Source: Sternotherus odoratus (Eukaryota; Chordata; Testudines; Kinosternidae). From it: 64,000 nucleotides of DNA. The stretch is from positions 61,227,840 through 61,291,839 of the forward strand of contig JAVMKO010000002.1 in NCBI GenBank assembly GCA_032164245.1, in the 5' to 3' direction. Both the position numbers and the translations under genes were made by a program. The notes beneath the pieces were generated by a model, which was given only the letters and a program-made list of their open reading frames with translations, did no database searches and was not told where the DNA came from. Shown here in pieces: positions 22,600 to 35,751 of the stretch; the first letter of the stretch is position 1; every line of letters begins with the position of its first letter.

Positions 22600-23550
22600 T
22601 AGCTGTAACCAGCACTTTATTGCAGCTGACACACAATGCCTAGACTCTTGACGATGTGTGAGGAGCAGTTCTATCAGGTGAGCCAAAAGGGAACCTCCCC
22701 TTAGTTAAGCCAATAGAAGTTGTGCTAAGCTTGTCTCATCTGGGAATCATCCTTGCAGATCTTAATACTGAAAGGATACATTGTTAGAAATGAAGTAACT
22801 GCCTGGCACCTGCATTAGCTATGATAAAATTACCCAGAGTAAGAAAGAACAGGATTGCTTGTCCAATGTATCTAGAAAGGGAAATGCATGGTTTTCTTCT
22901 TTAATGTGCTGTTGATCGTCTTCCTCCTCTTCATAAGGCTCCACTGAAGCAAGTTCAGGACTGGCAGGCTGCCTATGTTTTTGGGTGAGAGCGGGAACAG
23001 AACTGGGTCCATGACTGACGGAGAAGCTGATGACTGAAGGTCTTGTTTGACTGGGAAAGACACAGGCTCCACAGTAAAGATGATGGTGTGTTGCAGTGGG
23101 GTGCAAAGGAAGCACCGAGAGATTCCTAAACTGTGAAAAAACTAGAAGCTGAAAACCATACACTCTGGGTGCTGGGGTGTGTGGGTGGCAAAGACAGACA
23201 TTACTCGTAGCAAAGATGGATGGGAGAGGCAATATTTGGATTCAGCGTTTGAACACCGCTAAAGTGTGGATGTGTGTTGATCTAGTGTTGTGATCCGGGC
23301 CCATCTTTATTTCCTAGGTGTAATAAAAGGAAACTTTAGTGGCAGTAAATCTGAAGTACAATTGGAAAAGCTGTGTTACAGGAGACGGTGAAGAGGCAGC
23401 TGTAGCCTTAACTCACAAGGTGCCTTTTTTTGGCATCAATGATAATTAATAGGACAGCATTGGTCTTAGGGTGCATAAATATTTGTATCTCAAAAACATT
23501 TGCAATCTTCTATGAGTTCCCCTGCTTTCTATTTGCTCTTTCCTCCTCTG
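22600..23550. other. Unassigned sequence with one acidic minus-strand open frame
   Basis: No repeat recognised. A 137-codon minus-strand frame (22819-23232) contains the acidic stretch EPYEEEEDDQQHIKEE. It has no identified domain and no confident splice boundaries; its start codon is not supported by a recognisable context. It is listed as a low-confidence observation, not a gene. Confidence 0.3.
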
Positions 23551-24000
23551 CAGTTTCCTCTCTCTCTCCTCTCCCCTTGCCTGCCTATCATCTTGCTCTA
23601 ATTGTTTCCAGATTTGTGTGGGAGGTCAGGGCCCGGGAGTGCTGCTTCATGCCAAGTTTATAAACAGAGCAGTGTTTCCAGATGGCCACTGGCTCCAGCC
23701 TGGCTAGCAGGTTGATTGGGACCAGAATAACAACAGGTGGAGAACAGACAATGAATTCCTTGACACTTATTTTACTCCCCTCCGCTTTTCCTCCAATCCC
23801 TCCTCCCTCTAGCCAACACAGCTACTACCAGCACCACCAGCAGCCCTCTACAGTATTTAAACCGGCGGGGGGAGAGGGGGGAGGATGAAAGAGGGAGGGA
23901 GAGAGAACAGTGAAAGAAAACAAGTGACTTCCTCACTGAAGAAACAGTGGAGAATAAAAGGTGATGGAACGTCACTGGATCACTGCCGTTCATTATTGTG
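23550..24000 (+). promoter_or_regulatory. Possible promoter-like or GA-rich regulatory block
   Basis: Within an AT-rich neighbourhood there is a pyrimidine-rich stretch (about 23550-23600), then TATTTAA at 23854-23860, followed at once by CCGGCGGGG and about 60 bases of GA-rich sequence ending near 23920. A TATA-like box next to a GC/GA-rich tract can mark a promoter, but there is no CpG island, no recognisable first exon and no downstream gene in this window. The same composition could be a simple purine-rich repeat. Confidence 0.25.
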
Positions 24001-26334
24001 GTAGTTAATTAAGGTGTCCTACCTCACTGTGTGGGTGGAAGAGCTCCTTGGTGATGAAATATGAAGAATAAACATGAAACTTAGTATAAGTAAAGAAAAT
24101 AATAAGATTGATTTCACTGTGTTCCATGTGCAGCTGTGATCTTCTGATTTAGGAAGGCAGCCCGGGCCACCAAGATAATTGGCAGCAATGATGTCCTTTC
24201 CCGGCCACAGTGAGTTTTATATAAAGGGTCCCAAAGGCTCTCTTTAATTTTCCAGGGTTATTCTTTCCTAGGTTCCAGTTCATTCACTCTCCTCCCAAGC
24301 TATTGCACTCCCTGGTGTCTTTCATCTCCTCCACCCCTGTGTTTTCTTCCCAGATCGCCACATAGAATAGCCACTTTTCTAATTTAAAGCTGTTTATAGA
24401 AATTCAGGGAGTAAGGGGGAGTATTTGGGGGAAATTGCTTGCACAATGGCATTGCTCCAAATGATCAGATTGTAAAACAGGTTAAAATGTGTACATAAAC
24501 ATCTCTCACAAAACTATAACTAGGCCCTACCAGACCCGACCCCCACTGGAAGAAAAAGAATTGAAAACTAAAGCAGATAGAGGCTCCATTTCTGGGCCTC
24601 GGGCCAGCCTCTATAATGGCATAGAGGGACTGGAATGTAGGCAGTTTCCCCTACCACACACCTGCTGAGAATTCCCCCATACATCCCTGCTGTGAATTCC
24701 CCAGCAGGGGTGGAAGTGGTGTGACTAGGCCCTTTACACTCAGACTATTTTGGACTTTGGAAAGACTCCACAGGCAGCCCTAGGCAATGGCCATAAATTA
24801 GAGCAGTTCCTGAGGAATATGCAATACTTACATAGCCTCTATCTTCTGCATTTCAAACTCTTCAATCCCTGAAAAGAGTTCTAGGGACAGTTGTGATTCA
24901 GGAAGCCCTCTAGGAGCATGGGTCCTGTATCAGCTATGCTCTCGTGAGTTTTAGGTAGGCTAGAACATGGCTGCCTAAAACATGGCTGTCTTCAGTGGAT
25001 CCCCAAGACATAGCCATATTTCAGAATATCCATAAGTTTTGGTCTAAAGCCCCTGCTACTTCCATAGCCCAGGAGAAGGGGCAGGGGGAAGGTAAGGAGA
25101 AACAACCCAGCATCAGTCACCCAGAAGAATTTGTAGAAAACTACCTAACTGCAGACCTGTAGTGTTCCTGCTCCCCTGCCTGGGTGAGTCCTACATGGGG
25201 GAAACACAACACTCTACTTTAGAATTAGGATAGCAAGAAAAATCATCTCAATACTTGTTACAGTGATGAAGAAACTTCATAATTTTCAGTGAATTGATGA
25301 GTAATGAGAACAAGTAAATAAAACTGTGAGAAACACATCACCATAATAGATACCACAGACTTACTATGGTGGGTAGGAGGAGACGGTATGAAAATTCACT
25401 TCTGTGCATCACTTGTCCCTTGTGCTAGCCCTCTCTGCACAGGACTGAATTTAATCCACAGTGAGAACACCATAAATACATCCATAATGAATGGTTAAGT
25501 TTACAAAGTAAAAACTGCTGATCTAAAAAAATTACTCCATAAAAAATTCACTAGCTGCCCTAAAACAGTATGATATCCAAAAAAATATTTGGTAATTACC
25601 CACGATCCCAAAGGAAATTTATTGTCATTCCATTTTCTGAGTCACACATGCAAATACAGAAATTCAAAAGCTACTTCTATAGTAATCAGGACTAAAGGGA
25701 AAGGGTAAAATCCTTGGGAAACCAATAGGATTACTTGCATGACTAAGACATACAGGATTTGACCAATGAATTATTAAGTATATATTTTCTTACTCATAAG
25801 TTTATTGTTTTCAAGTCAGTACTGGTAAAATATTCTGTTGGTTTTGGGTTATAAATTTCATTTTTGGCACAATTACCTAAAGAGAAGGTGAAATGAAATT
25901 TAATAGGATTAGAATTTGCTGCTACTTGGAAAGCTCTTCTTTAAATGGTGTGTGGAAAGCGAGCATCACTTAAAATACATTTGCTAATATTTGCAATGTG
26001 GAAGACTTCAAATTCTTGCATATGCATACCTGGAAGCAGATTTGGAAGTGTTTACGGGTTTTGGTGAATTTCAGCAAATTGTTAACAGGTTTTTATTTTC
26101 CTGGAAAAATTTCATGACTAGCTTCAGGTGTCAAATTTTTATATTGCAAACTTTCACATTTACAAATAAATGCAAAAGTATATTAAGCATTTCTACAGCT
26201 CCTTACATCTCAAGATCTTAAAATGCTTTAACCAAAACATTGGGCCTAGTCCTGAGCGTTGGCTTCAAAGAGAAATGACGGCACTCAGCACCTTCTAAAT
26301 AGATGCTTAGCATCTTCACAAGATTATGTTCTCA
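24001..26334. other. Unassigned noncoding DNA
   Basis: No recognised repeat apart from a faint match at about 25405-25460 to the old palindromic repeat also seen at 20705. No exon or RNA gene detected. Confidence 0.4.
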
Positions 26335-26335
26335 T

Positions 26336-26408
26336 AGAGATCCTCTGGAGACTGGAATAGAAGACCTCTCAAGGTCCCTTCCAGTCCCACAATTCTAGGA
26401 TTCTATGA
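26336..26408 (+). mobile_element. CR1 3'-end fragment
   Basis: A 73-bp piece contains AGACCTCTCAAGGTCCCTTC followed by CAATTCTAGGATTCTATGAT. This is the extreme 3' end of CR1, including its short terminal repeats. It is heavily 5'-truncated, as is typical of CR1. Confidence 0.88.
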
Positions 26409-29400
26409 TCGTATTATGGTAATGAGAGAATCTCCAATGATTTGGAAGCTTTGGAACCTGAAAAGGTACGTTCTTTGGAGCATGGAGTGTCTCTTACTGT
26501 ATTGCTTGTACAATAGTGCCCCAACACTGACTGGGAACTCTGGGCACTAATGTAATACAAATAATAAGGGGGGAAAGCATAAGAACTGTAATAATTACAT
26601 ACAGTCAGAGAGTTTCTAAATATTGAATTATTTCCACTGCTTTTTTAAAGTCCTTTAGCTCCTACTCTACTATTTTTACATTTAAATATATTATTCCACA
26701 CTGAAACTACAATGGTTCTTAACCTTAACATGGATGTTACCAACACAGGCTAACAGAATATGCAAACAATTATAGAATATGTTTGCTCTGGGTCCTTTAG
26801 TCTTGCAGCCATTTTAGCTGACTATTATTCATACTGACTGCTTTTACGAAAGTATCTTATGTCAATAAAGCCATGCAAGTATTACTCTTAATTTCATTGG
26901 ACCCATTCCTGGATTTCTTATGGAAATCCAGTGTGAGATTTGCCCAAGTAAGGACTTTATATGGGTTTCAAGATCAGGCCCTTTGAAAATAAGGGCAGTT
27001 TATATTTAGCTATTGGAAGTGTTGGTCCATAGAGGATATTGATTTTCCAATATACAAACAACAAATTTAATCAAAACCTAAAACTTTGTAGCACAAACAG
27101 ATGTAGATATGGACAAGCAGTTTTGATTTCCTTTTTACCAACATCACACTTGATGTGATGTATAGTGGCACTGAGACTTACTGGTGCAAGAGCATTTTAA
27201 AGCATGGATGTTTCTTAACATTCCTGTTCCAAAAAGATAGCATAAATGTTTCCCTGGATGTAGCTTCCTTAGAAATGATCTGCATCTCCGAACTAACATT
27301 CCTACAAAAGAACATCTAGGCTTCTCCATAAATAATTTTTAAAACACCTCAAATCAGAATCAAGTTATTTTTCCTTTCAAGAACTTGGCAGAAGGGTGAA
27401 AAGATTAGTGTGGAAGAGGTGAGAAATACCATTTCCAAATGCTGAAAACACCAAGTAAACTGTCCCTGGTAACAACCCAAATTCAGTCACAGCAGATTAT
27501 TTATCATGCTAGTTTAAGACATCTCCTATTCAAAATTGATGATATATGAAGTGCCAACAACTAAAAATGGGAGAACACTGCAAAAAATTTCCATGAATGT
27601 TTGCTTGAATTTTTAAATTAAATCAATGACACGTCCTCGTATCCTTGCACTTTGCACCAACATTCAGATAATTGGGGTTAGTATCATGAATGTGCATATA
27701 GGATGAAATTTGTCCCTGTGAAGAGGCCAAGGCCCCTGCATGCATAAGGTATACAGACCTTATGCTAACCTTCTTCACAGGGGTGTATTTAACCCAGCAA
27801 ACAAATTTCAAACTCAGATGGAATAATACATGATGATATACTGACCTAATGAGATAGCTAGCTTCACGTCACAATGTCTGATTCGTATAGTCCTAAATAC
27901 TCTACTAATCAATAAGGTCCTGATTCAAAAAAGATTGTCCCCTGCTGAACGTTCTGCTTGTAAGCATCTTGGGATTGCCCTCCTGCTGCCTTGTCTACCT
28001 ATCGATTGCTCCTTTAGAAACAGGAGAACAAACAGAGGACTACAATTGAAAGCCAAGGTGAAGAATATCTTGAAGACTAAGATGGTGGTAATGGAACAAG
28101 TTGGTCATGTCACATGAAATAAGGATTTAAGGGGAATGGAAATATGGATTACAGTTATAGCCACATGGAAATCGATTAACAGTAGGTGCAACAAGACCTA
28201 TTAATGGAAAAGATGGAGGTGAAATGAAGAATTTTCTGGACCTACTTGGTGACACTAAAGTATTGCCTTAGCCTTGTAGTAAATGACATAAGGATGGCTA
28301 GAATTTACTGATGTGTGTGCAAAAGAGAGAGGGGAAGAGACAGAGAAGTCCTGATTGTATCATGGTCATTTGAACTAGAGTCTGGGGTACCATGTTCCCT
28401 AGAGGGGCTGTTATTGAGGTGACAACAATAGAACAGGGAATGGGTTGTTAGGCTGGACGCAGCTCAGCCACATGGACAGCAGTGCAAAGAGTTTAGTAAA
28501 GTTTTACTTGTTCAGCTTAACCTGCATTCAGCTTCACTCTTTGGTAATGAAACACTAATTACCCCAGCACATATGTGTCATTAGATATTCATTGAAAAAA
28601 AGTTTATTACAAATATATAGGATAAGGAAGAAGTGGTGCTTTATTCTTAACACCTAAAACTTAACCCTAATAAAAATACCAGTGTTCTTAGCAATGGATC
28701 CAAACACTTTAATTGGCATTACAATAGCTGCAGTGTTTTGTTTTGGTACTGAAGAATACTGCAGTATTTTTACCAGCTTGCAATTCTCTTACTGCCACAG
28801 CTGTTCCAGACCTCATAACAGTACCAATTCAGAATAACTTAGTGTCAACAGTTTCTGGCAGCAGATACAGTCATAAGACCATATGTGCAGTGATTGGAAA
28901 TAAAAAGCAAAGTTTCCCAACAGGTAACTGAAAAGTTTATCTCTGATCACATGCTTATTTCCTGGTCTAATTACTGACACCCAACTGTGACATAACTATG
29001 TGATAGCTGTTGGCAAATGTTGACTGTATAATGACTACCATTATACCACTATGGCTCTACTTGCATACGTCACATTGGCATCCATAGTAGTTTTACCTGC
29101 AGATCTTCAGGGCAGATGCTACAGCTACATATATGGTTGTACAGAGCCACGCTCAGAGAGCTCCCAGTCCTGTTAGAGCTCCTAATTACTTCTGTCATAC
29201 AAATATGAAATAGTAATAATGAAGGAAGAAATAAATCCTTTAGTGATACCCTTGCCCATTTTGTGCTTGGCCTCTCTGCTAACATTGCCACACAAGGATG
29301 CCAATCTGTGCCAACTGTGAGTGTGGGGATTTTATGATGTGGACACAAGGAACTTTGCATTTTGAGTGGAATCTTATGGTGACATGAAAGTAACCTCCAA

Positions 29401-31140
29401 AAATCTAGACATTAGGACAAGGACCATGTGTATAGGAGTGTTGTATGGGGGATGTCAAAAGAACTGTTAGATAACTAGTTCCTCTCTCTGGCAATGAAGG
29501 ATTATTTGCTATAATAAAGTCATTCTGCCCATGTTGCTCAAACACACCAGGTGCAGCTGCTCACCAGTGTCCTAAAGAGGAAACTGTCTAGCAAACCACA
29601 AAAAAGAGACACTCTTATTGCATCCAAAATTGTAAGTGGCAGCAGCATAATCAAAATTCGGTAGCTAAGTAAGTGCTATGGTCCTTTATTACTACTTTTG
29701 TGCAAACAGCAGCAAGAAAACTTAAATCAGTTCATTGTGTAAAAATGTTCTAATTAATTCTAAATCAATCTGTGGTTTATTTTTTTAAGGTTTTTGAAAA
29801 TAAATTAAATGGCTGACAAATAACAGCCTAAAGACAGAATTATTGATGGAATTAAGAACAGGAAAATATGACAAGGAAAGATCAGCCATTTAACAATGAA
29901 GCAACAGCTTGACCCTAAAGGACAACAAAATTGAGTAAGCATCCAAGAAAGAGCTTTATTTCTTCACCAGTTTAAAAATCTCCTTTCACTCCTTCTTTCC
30001 TGCTCCACCCCTTGCAGTCTGAAAATTTTAACACAATATATGCTGGACTGTATTAAGAAAATATACTTCATATGCAAAGATTGCTTCACTCTTATGCTGT
30101 GTCCTACAACTATACTGTATATACATATAGTCTATAGAGTCTCGGCTTCTCTCGTTAATTATCTGTACTAATAGTACTAGAGATTTAACATAGTTGACAC
30201 CATGTTTTGAAAATGCTGTTCATAGCACCATTTTCCAAGCAGTATAGCCAGATCATGCTGTAAATTGCCCACTAAGGAATTATTTAGATAATGTTTTTAC
30301 TTCACGGTCCAGGAGATACAGACAAGGTTTCCACCTTGAGACCAAAAGACCAAAAACATCAAGACACTTGATCACAGCCTTTGATAGGTCAAGCGACTAC
30401 TTACTATTTGACTACACAGTTGTCGGGGGAATATCACTGCCTACCGTGCACAAGGAAACCATGTTGTAATCACACTAGCACCAAGCTTTTTAAATAGCCT
30501 GGCTCCTACCATCCTGTGGATTAGGTTTTAAAGGCTCCTTGCTGTGGTTTTTGATCACATGCACCATCTACTCCACTTGACATACATAAGGATGAAGCAA
30601 TGCTTTAATTAGATTTAGTGCAACATTTCAGGAGGTAGGAAACTAGTAAATCATTTGTATTGTTTATTTAAAAGGATATATAAAGTAACACTTTTGCAAT
30701 ACAGCATGTGAAATTTCTGTTACCCTTTTAGCTAATTTCCTGCCCCTTTTATTATAGACTTAGTTACCTCTCTTCTCTTTGCAGTGGTAAGTGGCAGTTC
30801 AGCAGTTCACTGGGCCAAAAAGTAATGAAATATTATGAACATATTGTTGGAAGAATAATGTATTGGTGTTATTACTAATGGAAAACACATTCTTCTTATT
30901 TCAACTGGGATTGAATTTAATAAAATTAACTAGAAACAATGGGTAAAAATTCTGTCCTCGGTTGCATTCATGCGTCTTAACTTTGATTAATAGGAGCTGC
31001 GTGCCTGCATATCTAAGAGCAGACCCGAGCCTGATTGCTATTCATTCGTTTGGTTTGGTTCAACTGCAAAATATCGATTTGGCTTTCCATTGCTATATCT
31101 GACCTAATTCACTTCTTCTAATCATTTAAATCAATGCACT
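26409..31140. other. Unassigned AT-rich noncoding DNA
   Basis: About 4.7 kb with no confident repeat or gene. A short imperfect inverted repeat at about 27708-27790 (TTTGTCCCTGTGAAGAGG against CTTCTTCACAGGGGTGT) probably marks an old palindromic repeat. Open frames here are below 100 residues and unremarkable. Confidence 0.4.
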
Positions 31141-31147
31141 ATCATAG

Positions 31148-31281
31148 TGGGGGGTAACCTGCAGTCTCCGGGACACATGCAGCACATCAGGGTAATACGC
31201 TGAAGGCCACGAGATAGTTTGTTTACATTTGCATGGCCGCCCACAGCTCCCAGTGGCCACAGTTCGCCGTTCCCAGCCAAT
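31148..31281. mobile_element. hAT-like repeat fragment
   Basis: GGGGGGTAACCTGCAGTCTC is followed by GACACATGCAGCACATCAGG and ends with CCCACAGCTCCCAGTGGCC and CGCCGTTCCCAGCCAATA. The order matches a dispersed turtle element related to the one at 61923-62660, whose ends begin GGGGTGGCCAAC. Neither terminus is complete, and no target duplication was found. Confidence 0.5.
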
Positions 31282-31287
31282 AATGCT

Positions 31288-31480
31288 GTAGGTTTTTTCT
31301 TTTCTTCTTTTTTTCGTCTTTTCCTAATTGTACTTTTTAACCTTCTTTTCATGTTACACTATTTTATGCCTACATTTTTTTTCTGGTGGTTTTCCTTCCC
31401 CATATTTTATTTTATCCTTCTTTCCCCTTGATTCTTTCTTTTGCCTTTCTTTAGTTTTTGCTTCTTCTAACATGTATTTG
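31288..31480. repeat. T/C-rich low-complexity tract
   Basis: About 190 bp dominated by T and C with scattered A, for example TTTTTTCTTTTCTTC. This is a polypyrimidine low-complexity tract with no coding meaning. Confidence 0.75.
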
Positions 31481-34470
31481 GTTTGTTTTTAGACTATATG
31501 TATATTTGGGGCAGAATTATTATATTCTGAACATTTATGCACTGAGTACATATTTTTGTTGGAGAAGTATAAAATGGATGACCATTCTTGATCTTCTGAG
31601 AAATGCCAATATATAAATGGCAGACACCAGTTCAATAAATCTTCCATTGCTAAAAAGAAAAAACCCACTATAAGCAGAAAAAGGAAATACAATATGATTC
31701 TGGGCAGAATTTATTTGAAAAGTGTAACAGTTTATCTTGGGGTCCAAAACATTTAAAATGTAGGTGTGCAACCGTATTGCAGATGATATAGTCTTACCCT
31801 GAAATATAATTCAAATGGCACTGATGCATATTTTACCTAGAACAGAAATATTTGATATAGAAATTTTGAAAGGGAAAAGCACATTTGAACACTGAAATGC
31901 CTTCTATTTTCAGGAAGATTCCAGTTCATTTAGATGCAAAAAAGATATTAATGGGGCGTTAGAGCAATGTATTAACCTCCATTGACCTGATTTAAGTGAT
32001 CTCATTCTGTGCATACACATTTTGCACGCTAACATCTGTAATCACACTTTTCAAGAACCAACATCTGCATTCATAATTGAACATTCTAACCCTGCACCTT
32101 TGGGTGATGAAATTTACTCACATAAAATCCACTTGCAAAATGTGATTTGTGCATGTAAGTTCCATAACTTGTGTGCACAGTTATTAGTTGTGCAGTTGCA
32201 CAAGCGCAAAAGGAGAGATCAGGTAAATGCTCCTTTAAAAATGAAATCCAATTTACCTTATTCTACTTTCTTTTACTCAGGTTTAAATCCAAAATATCTG
32301 CATTAGAGTCAAGAGAATCATCACAGATTGATTTGCTGAATAGGAATGAATGTAGGTATATACTTAAAGTTAGGCACACGCTTAAGTGCTATGCTGAATT
32401 GAGGCCTTACACCAACTCCATACAATGCCCACTATTAAAAAGTCATCATTACCAACAACTCTGTGGAATCTGAGATATCACTACTCTCAGAACAGGAAAT
32501 AACTGTAGCATCCCCAATGGGGTGGAGCAGTAAGTGTTGGTACACATGGTTCTATCCATGGGGACATAACTGCTCCAGTGAAACTCTCCTATAACTTTTT
32601 TCTTATGTCTCTGCCACATTTTTCTACAGCTTTTTTCGTGATTGTTCTTTTGTATTACATGGAGCATATCTGTTCTAAACTCCAAGAAAGAAAGTTTCTA
32701 CACATGGCAGAACTCCAGAAACCATTCTCCAGAAATTTCACAAGAATCATCCATATGGACAGGAAATCTACTGGCAAGAAATTGCAGGTAAAAGAACTAT
32801 TGGCTGCTGAAAAGCAGTTTTGCAAAACCTTCATTGTTCAAGTTAGAGGCTATGTTATTAATATGACTGTAATAAAGCAAAGGACTGAATGGGCAGTAAT
32901 TTACCAAGACTGCGTTCCTGTTTTGGTTTAGACTCCATGAACACTATATTAGCCATACTTTGAAGTCAGAAATTGAAGCCATTTCAAATGGGCACTAAAT
33001 AAAAGGAACATGAAATCTGTGAATCAATTAAAACCATGAAATCATGTCAGAAATGAAGATAAGCCCTATATACCCCCAACTCAAACTAATCTCCAAGAGG
33101 TAAGAACACATTTTCCCAACTCTAGCTTATTGTTTTGAGTGACCAGTTAGTGGGACTGGAGACACCACGCTCACTCTCAAGGAGGTTTTTGTTTTATTTT
33201 ATTTTTGAAGAAACAATTGTTTCTCTAAGGTTCAAATCCAGTTATCCTTACTCCTGAGAAGAGCTGATCAGAAAAATTCCAACAAAGCTTTTTCTTTTCT
33301 TTTTTTTTTTTTCTTTTCTTTTTTTGTGGGGAGAGGGTATCAGAATTCGCCAATTCATTGAAATCTAAATGCTTCATGGAGATGGTTTGATTTCAACAAA
33401 ATTTTTATTGTCGCCTGCCAGGCAAGTTTCATAACCTAGAAGACCTGAGGTCACTGACTCAAAGGTAATCTAAATGGCAGGCTGCCCTGCAGCCTCAGAC
33501 TCTGGAAGCCTTGACTTGGAGGTGGGCAGGCGAGTGGACAGGAAACCAAGCACCTGCCTCAGTTCCATCAGAATGCCATCAAAATCAAACTTTCTCCGTG
33601 AAAAGTTTAGATTTGGATGAATCAGCACATTCCACAGCAAAAATGTTCCATCCGAAGTTTTCTGACCAGCTCAACTCATGAAACTGTTTCCATTGGCTTT
33701 TCCTTCCAGACAATTTGACCAGAAACAAATCCTTGCCTCTGTCATAACCGCCCCCGGAACTCAACTGGGCCATGCAGGCACGGCCCATAGTAAAGGATAC
33801 ACCGCCCCAACCCAGTAGCAGCACCCGAGGACATTCTGTCTCCAGGAGCTCCAGGCGTACAGATGTTACTACACCACTTTGTAGAGTGCAGCTTAGTTGT
33901 CTCTTCCCTGGCTGCCAATGCATAGGGGGATAGCCATTTTTTCACCACTCCCCACCCTCTTTGGGGGGCCTATGCACCCCCAAAAAAGTAAGGAGAACTG
34001 CAATCCTACCTTGAGCAAGGGCTGAGCAAGAGCAAAAGTTCCATACGCTCTCCCCCTCCCCTCCCACCACCACTGCCGCTGTGCAACTCATGTAAGAGCC
34101 ATGCAGACTGTGGCCCTTTGTTACCAAGGACTTCAATTCCCAGAAAAGCAAGACAAAACCCATTCTTGTAAGGAAATCATTAAACTCCACCTAAATGTTT
34201 TCTGTGGGGGGGCAGAGAGAACTTCTCTGCAGTCTAGCCTGATATCTGTTGTACAAATATTATTTCATATCAGCAAAGTCTCATAAAAAACCCAGCAATT
34301 ACAGAAGCTCCATTTGGGCTGCCCTGTTGATTTGTTGCATCACCACTGTACAAGAATTGGTGCCTAGACGGCTTTGTGAGTTACTGTACGTATCAAATTC
34401 TGCCCTCTGATGTACAGACAGGGCTTCATTACCATGCAATGGGAGCCACATGCTCATCTCTGAGGTCACC
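31481..34470. other. Unassigned AT-rich noncoding DNA
   Basis: No gene recognised. The 117-codon plus-strand frame at 32578-32931 has no domain or splice support. A short repeat-like stretch at 32355-32410 (CTTAAAGTTAGGCACACGC) is shared in part with 37425-37480 and belongs to an old dispersed reptilian repeat. A T-rich run lies at 33293-33326. GC content rises between 33.7 and 34.1 kb without an identifiable repeat. Confidence 0.4.
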
Positions 34471-34474
34471 ATTT

Positions 34475-34500
34475 GGCATATTTAAATATTTAAATATGCC
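34475..34500. repeat. Perfect 26-bp palindrome
   Basis: The 13 bases GGCATATTTAAAT (34475-34487) are followed immediately by their exact reverse complement (34488-34500), with no spacer. The core is AT-only. No known element boundary was seen around it. Confidence 0.95.
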
Positions 34501-35700
34501 GTTTGGTGGTGATATTTGAGAGTCAATGAAGCTCTGACATTCAACAAAGATTTTGCAGCCAGTAGAAGATTTTCTCAGTCTGTCAATTCAAATGTTCGGG
34601 GGATGAGACGTTTTATATGTATTTTTGAGTAGGATTTGCAAATATCCTCAGCATTGGTCTAACTCTGCTTCCACTATTGTCAATGGGGAATTTTACTATT
34701 GTTTTCAAGGAAAGTAGAATTAAATCAACATTGTGCACTTTCAAAAATCCCACCCGCTACATTTGAATTGTCATCAGTGATAACATAGCCCCAGTTACTT
34801 TTCTTAGATTTTCTTTCTTGTCTATCTGCTGAAACCCGACACATTTTTAAATAGAAAATGCTGGTTTCATTCTTATGTTTTCTATTTTAATTACTTCTGG
34901 AAAACTAACTTAATTTCTTATAGATTGTTATAAAATATTTTAAAATAACTAAGATATTAAACAGAAAAGAGATACTATTCCCCTTCCAGATTTCTTGATA
35001 TTTGACAACTGACAAGAAAAAAATGTCTCCCATTCCTTTATAAGTAATGTAATTCAAAGATCCAGTTGACTTAATTAGAAAATCAGCCCATCTGGACCAA
35101 AATAGGCATGTCCTCTCTTCGTAGCAATTAAAGCACAGCATTCACTGGGCGGCAGGTTGGCACTGGGCCATAGAAGGTATTCGCCGTTTTTTAAAACAAG
35201 TCAGCGATCCATAATCTTTTTCATTTCCAGATAATAACAGGAGAGTCACATTTTGCAACTATAAAAAAAGTCATCCAGTTAAAGCGGTACAGCTGTAACC
35301 AGAAATTCAGTCCACTTGTGGTTTGAAGTACTCCACGCCTACTGTACATAAATAATGCATTGGTATCATTAGCATAGACAACAGCTTGTTTCCAATTTGG
35401 CTGCAGATAATGAAATTATCCCCCAAATCACCATAAAGTGGAACAAATAACACAAAAGCGAGCCTTTTTTTCTTAACAGTAATGTGCACGGCTTTTAGCT
35501 ATTTTGATTAAAAGCAAAGCTTCTGTTTTACTAACGCACTATTTTGACCTCAAGTAGATAAAGAACATTAAATGACAAACATTCTGCAAAGAGTTACTGT
35601 GTTCTTCCCCCACCAACTCTGTTTACATTAGGAAATCTACCCAGGGACTGAGGGGAAGGGGAAGGGGGAGGCGGGAGGGCTGCCTTTCATCGACTGTTCT
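34501..35700. other. Repeat-poor unique sequence, possible conserved noncoding DNA
   Basis: No repeat was recognised in about 1.2 kb. The section 35120-35480 has scattered CpGs and mixed composition (for example AAGCGGTACAGCTGTAACC) unlike the decayed repeats nearby. It lies just left of the exon-like segment at 35752-35830. Conservation is a guess from appearance only. Confidence 0.3.
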
Positions 35701-35751
35701 CAGTTCCACTGGCTCCAGCTAAAGCTGGCCCCTGTTTCTTAGTAAGCTTAC

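Noticed and set aside
22819..23072. Acidic minus-strand frame as an annotated gene
   Set aside because: No splice boundaries, start context or recognised domain, so it is kept only as a low-interest observation.
32578..32931. 117-codon plus-strand frame with a hydrophobic N-terminus
   Set aside because: Hydrophobic stretch reflects T-rich DNA; no known family, no splice or promoter support.
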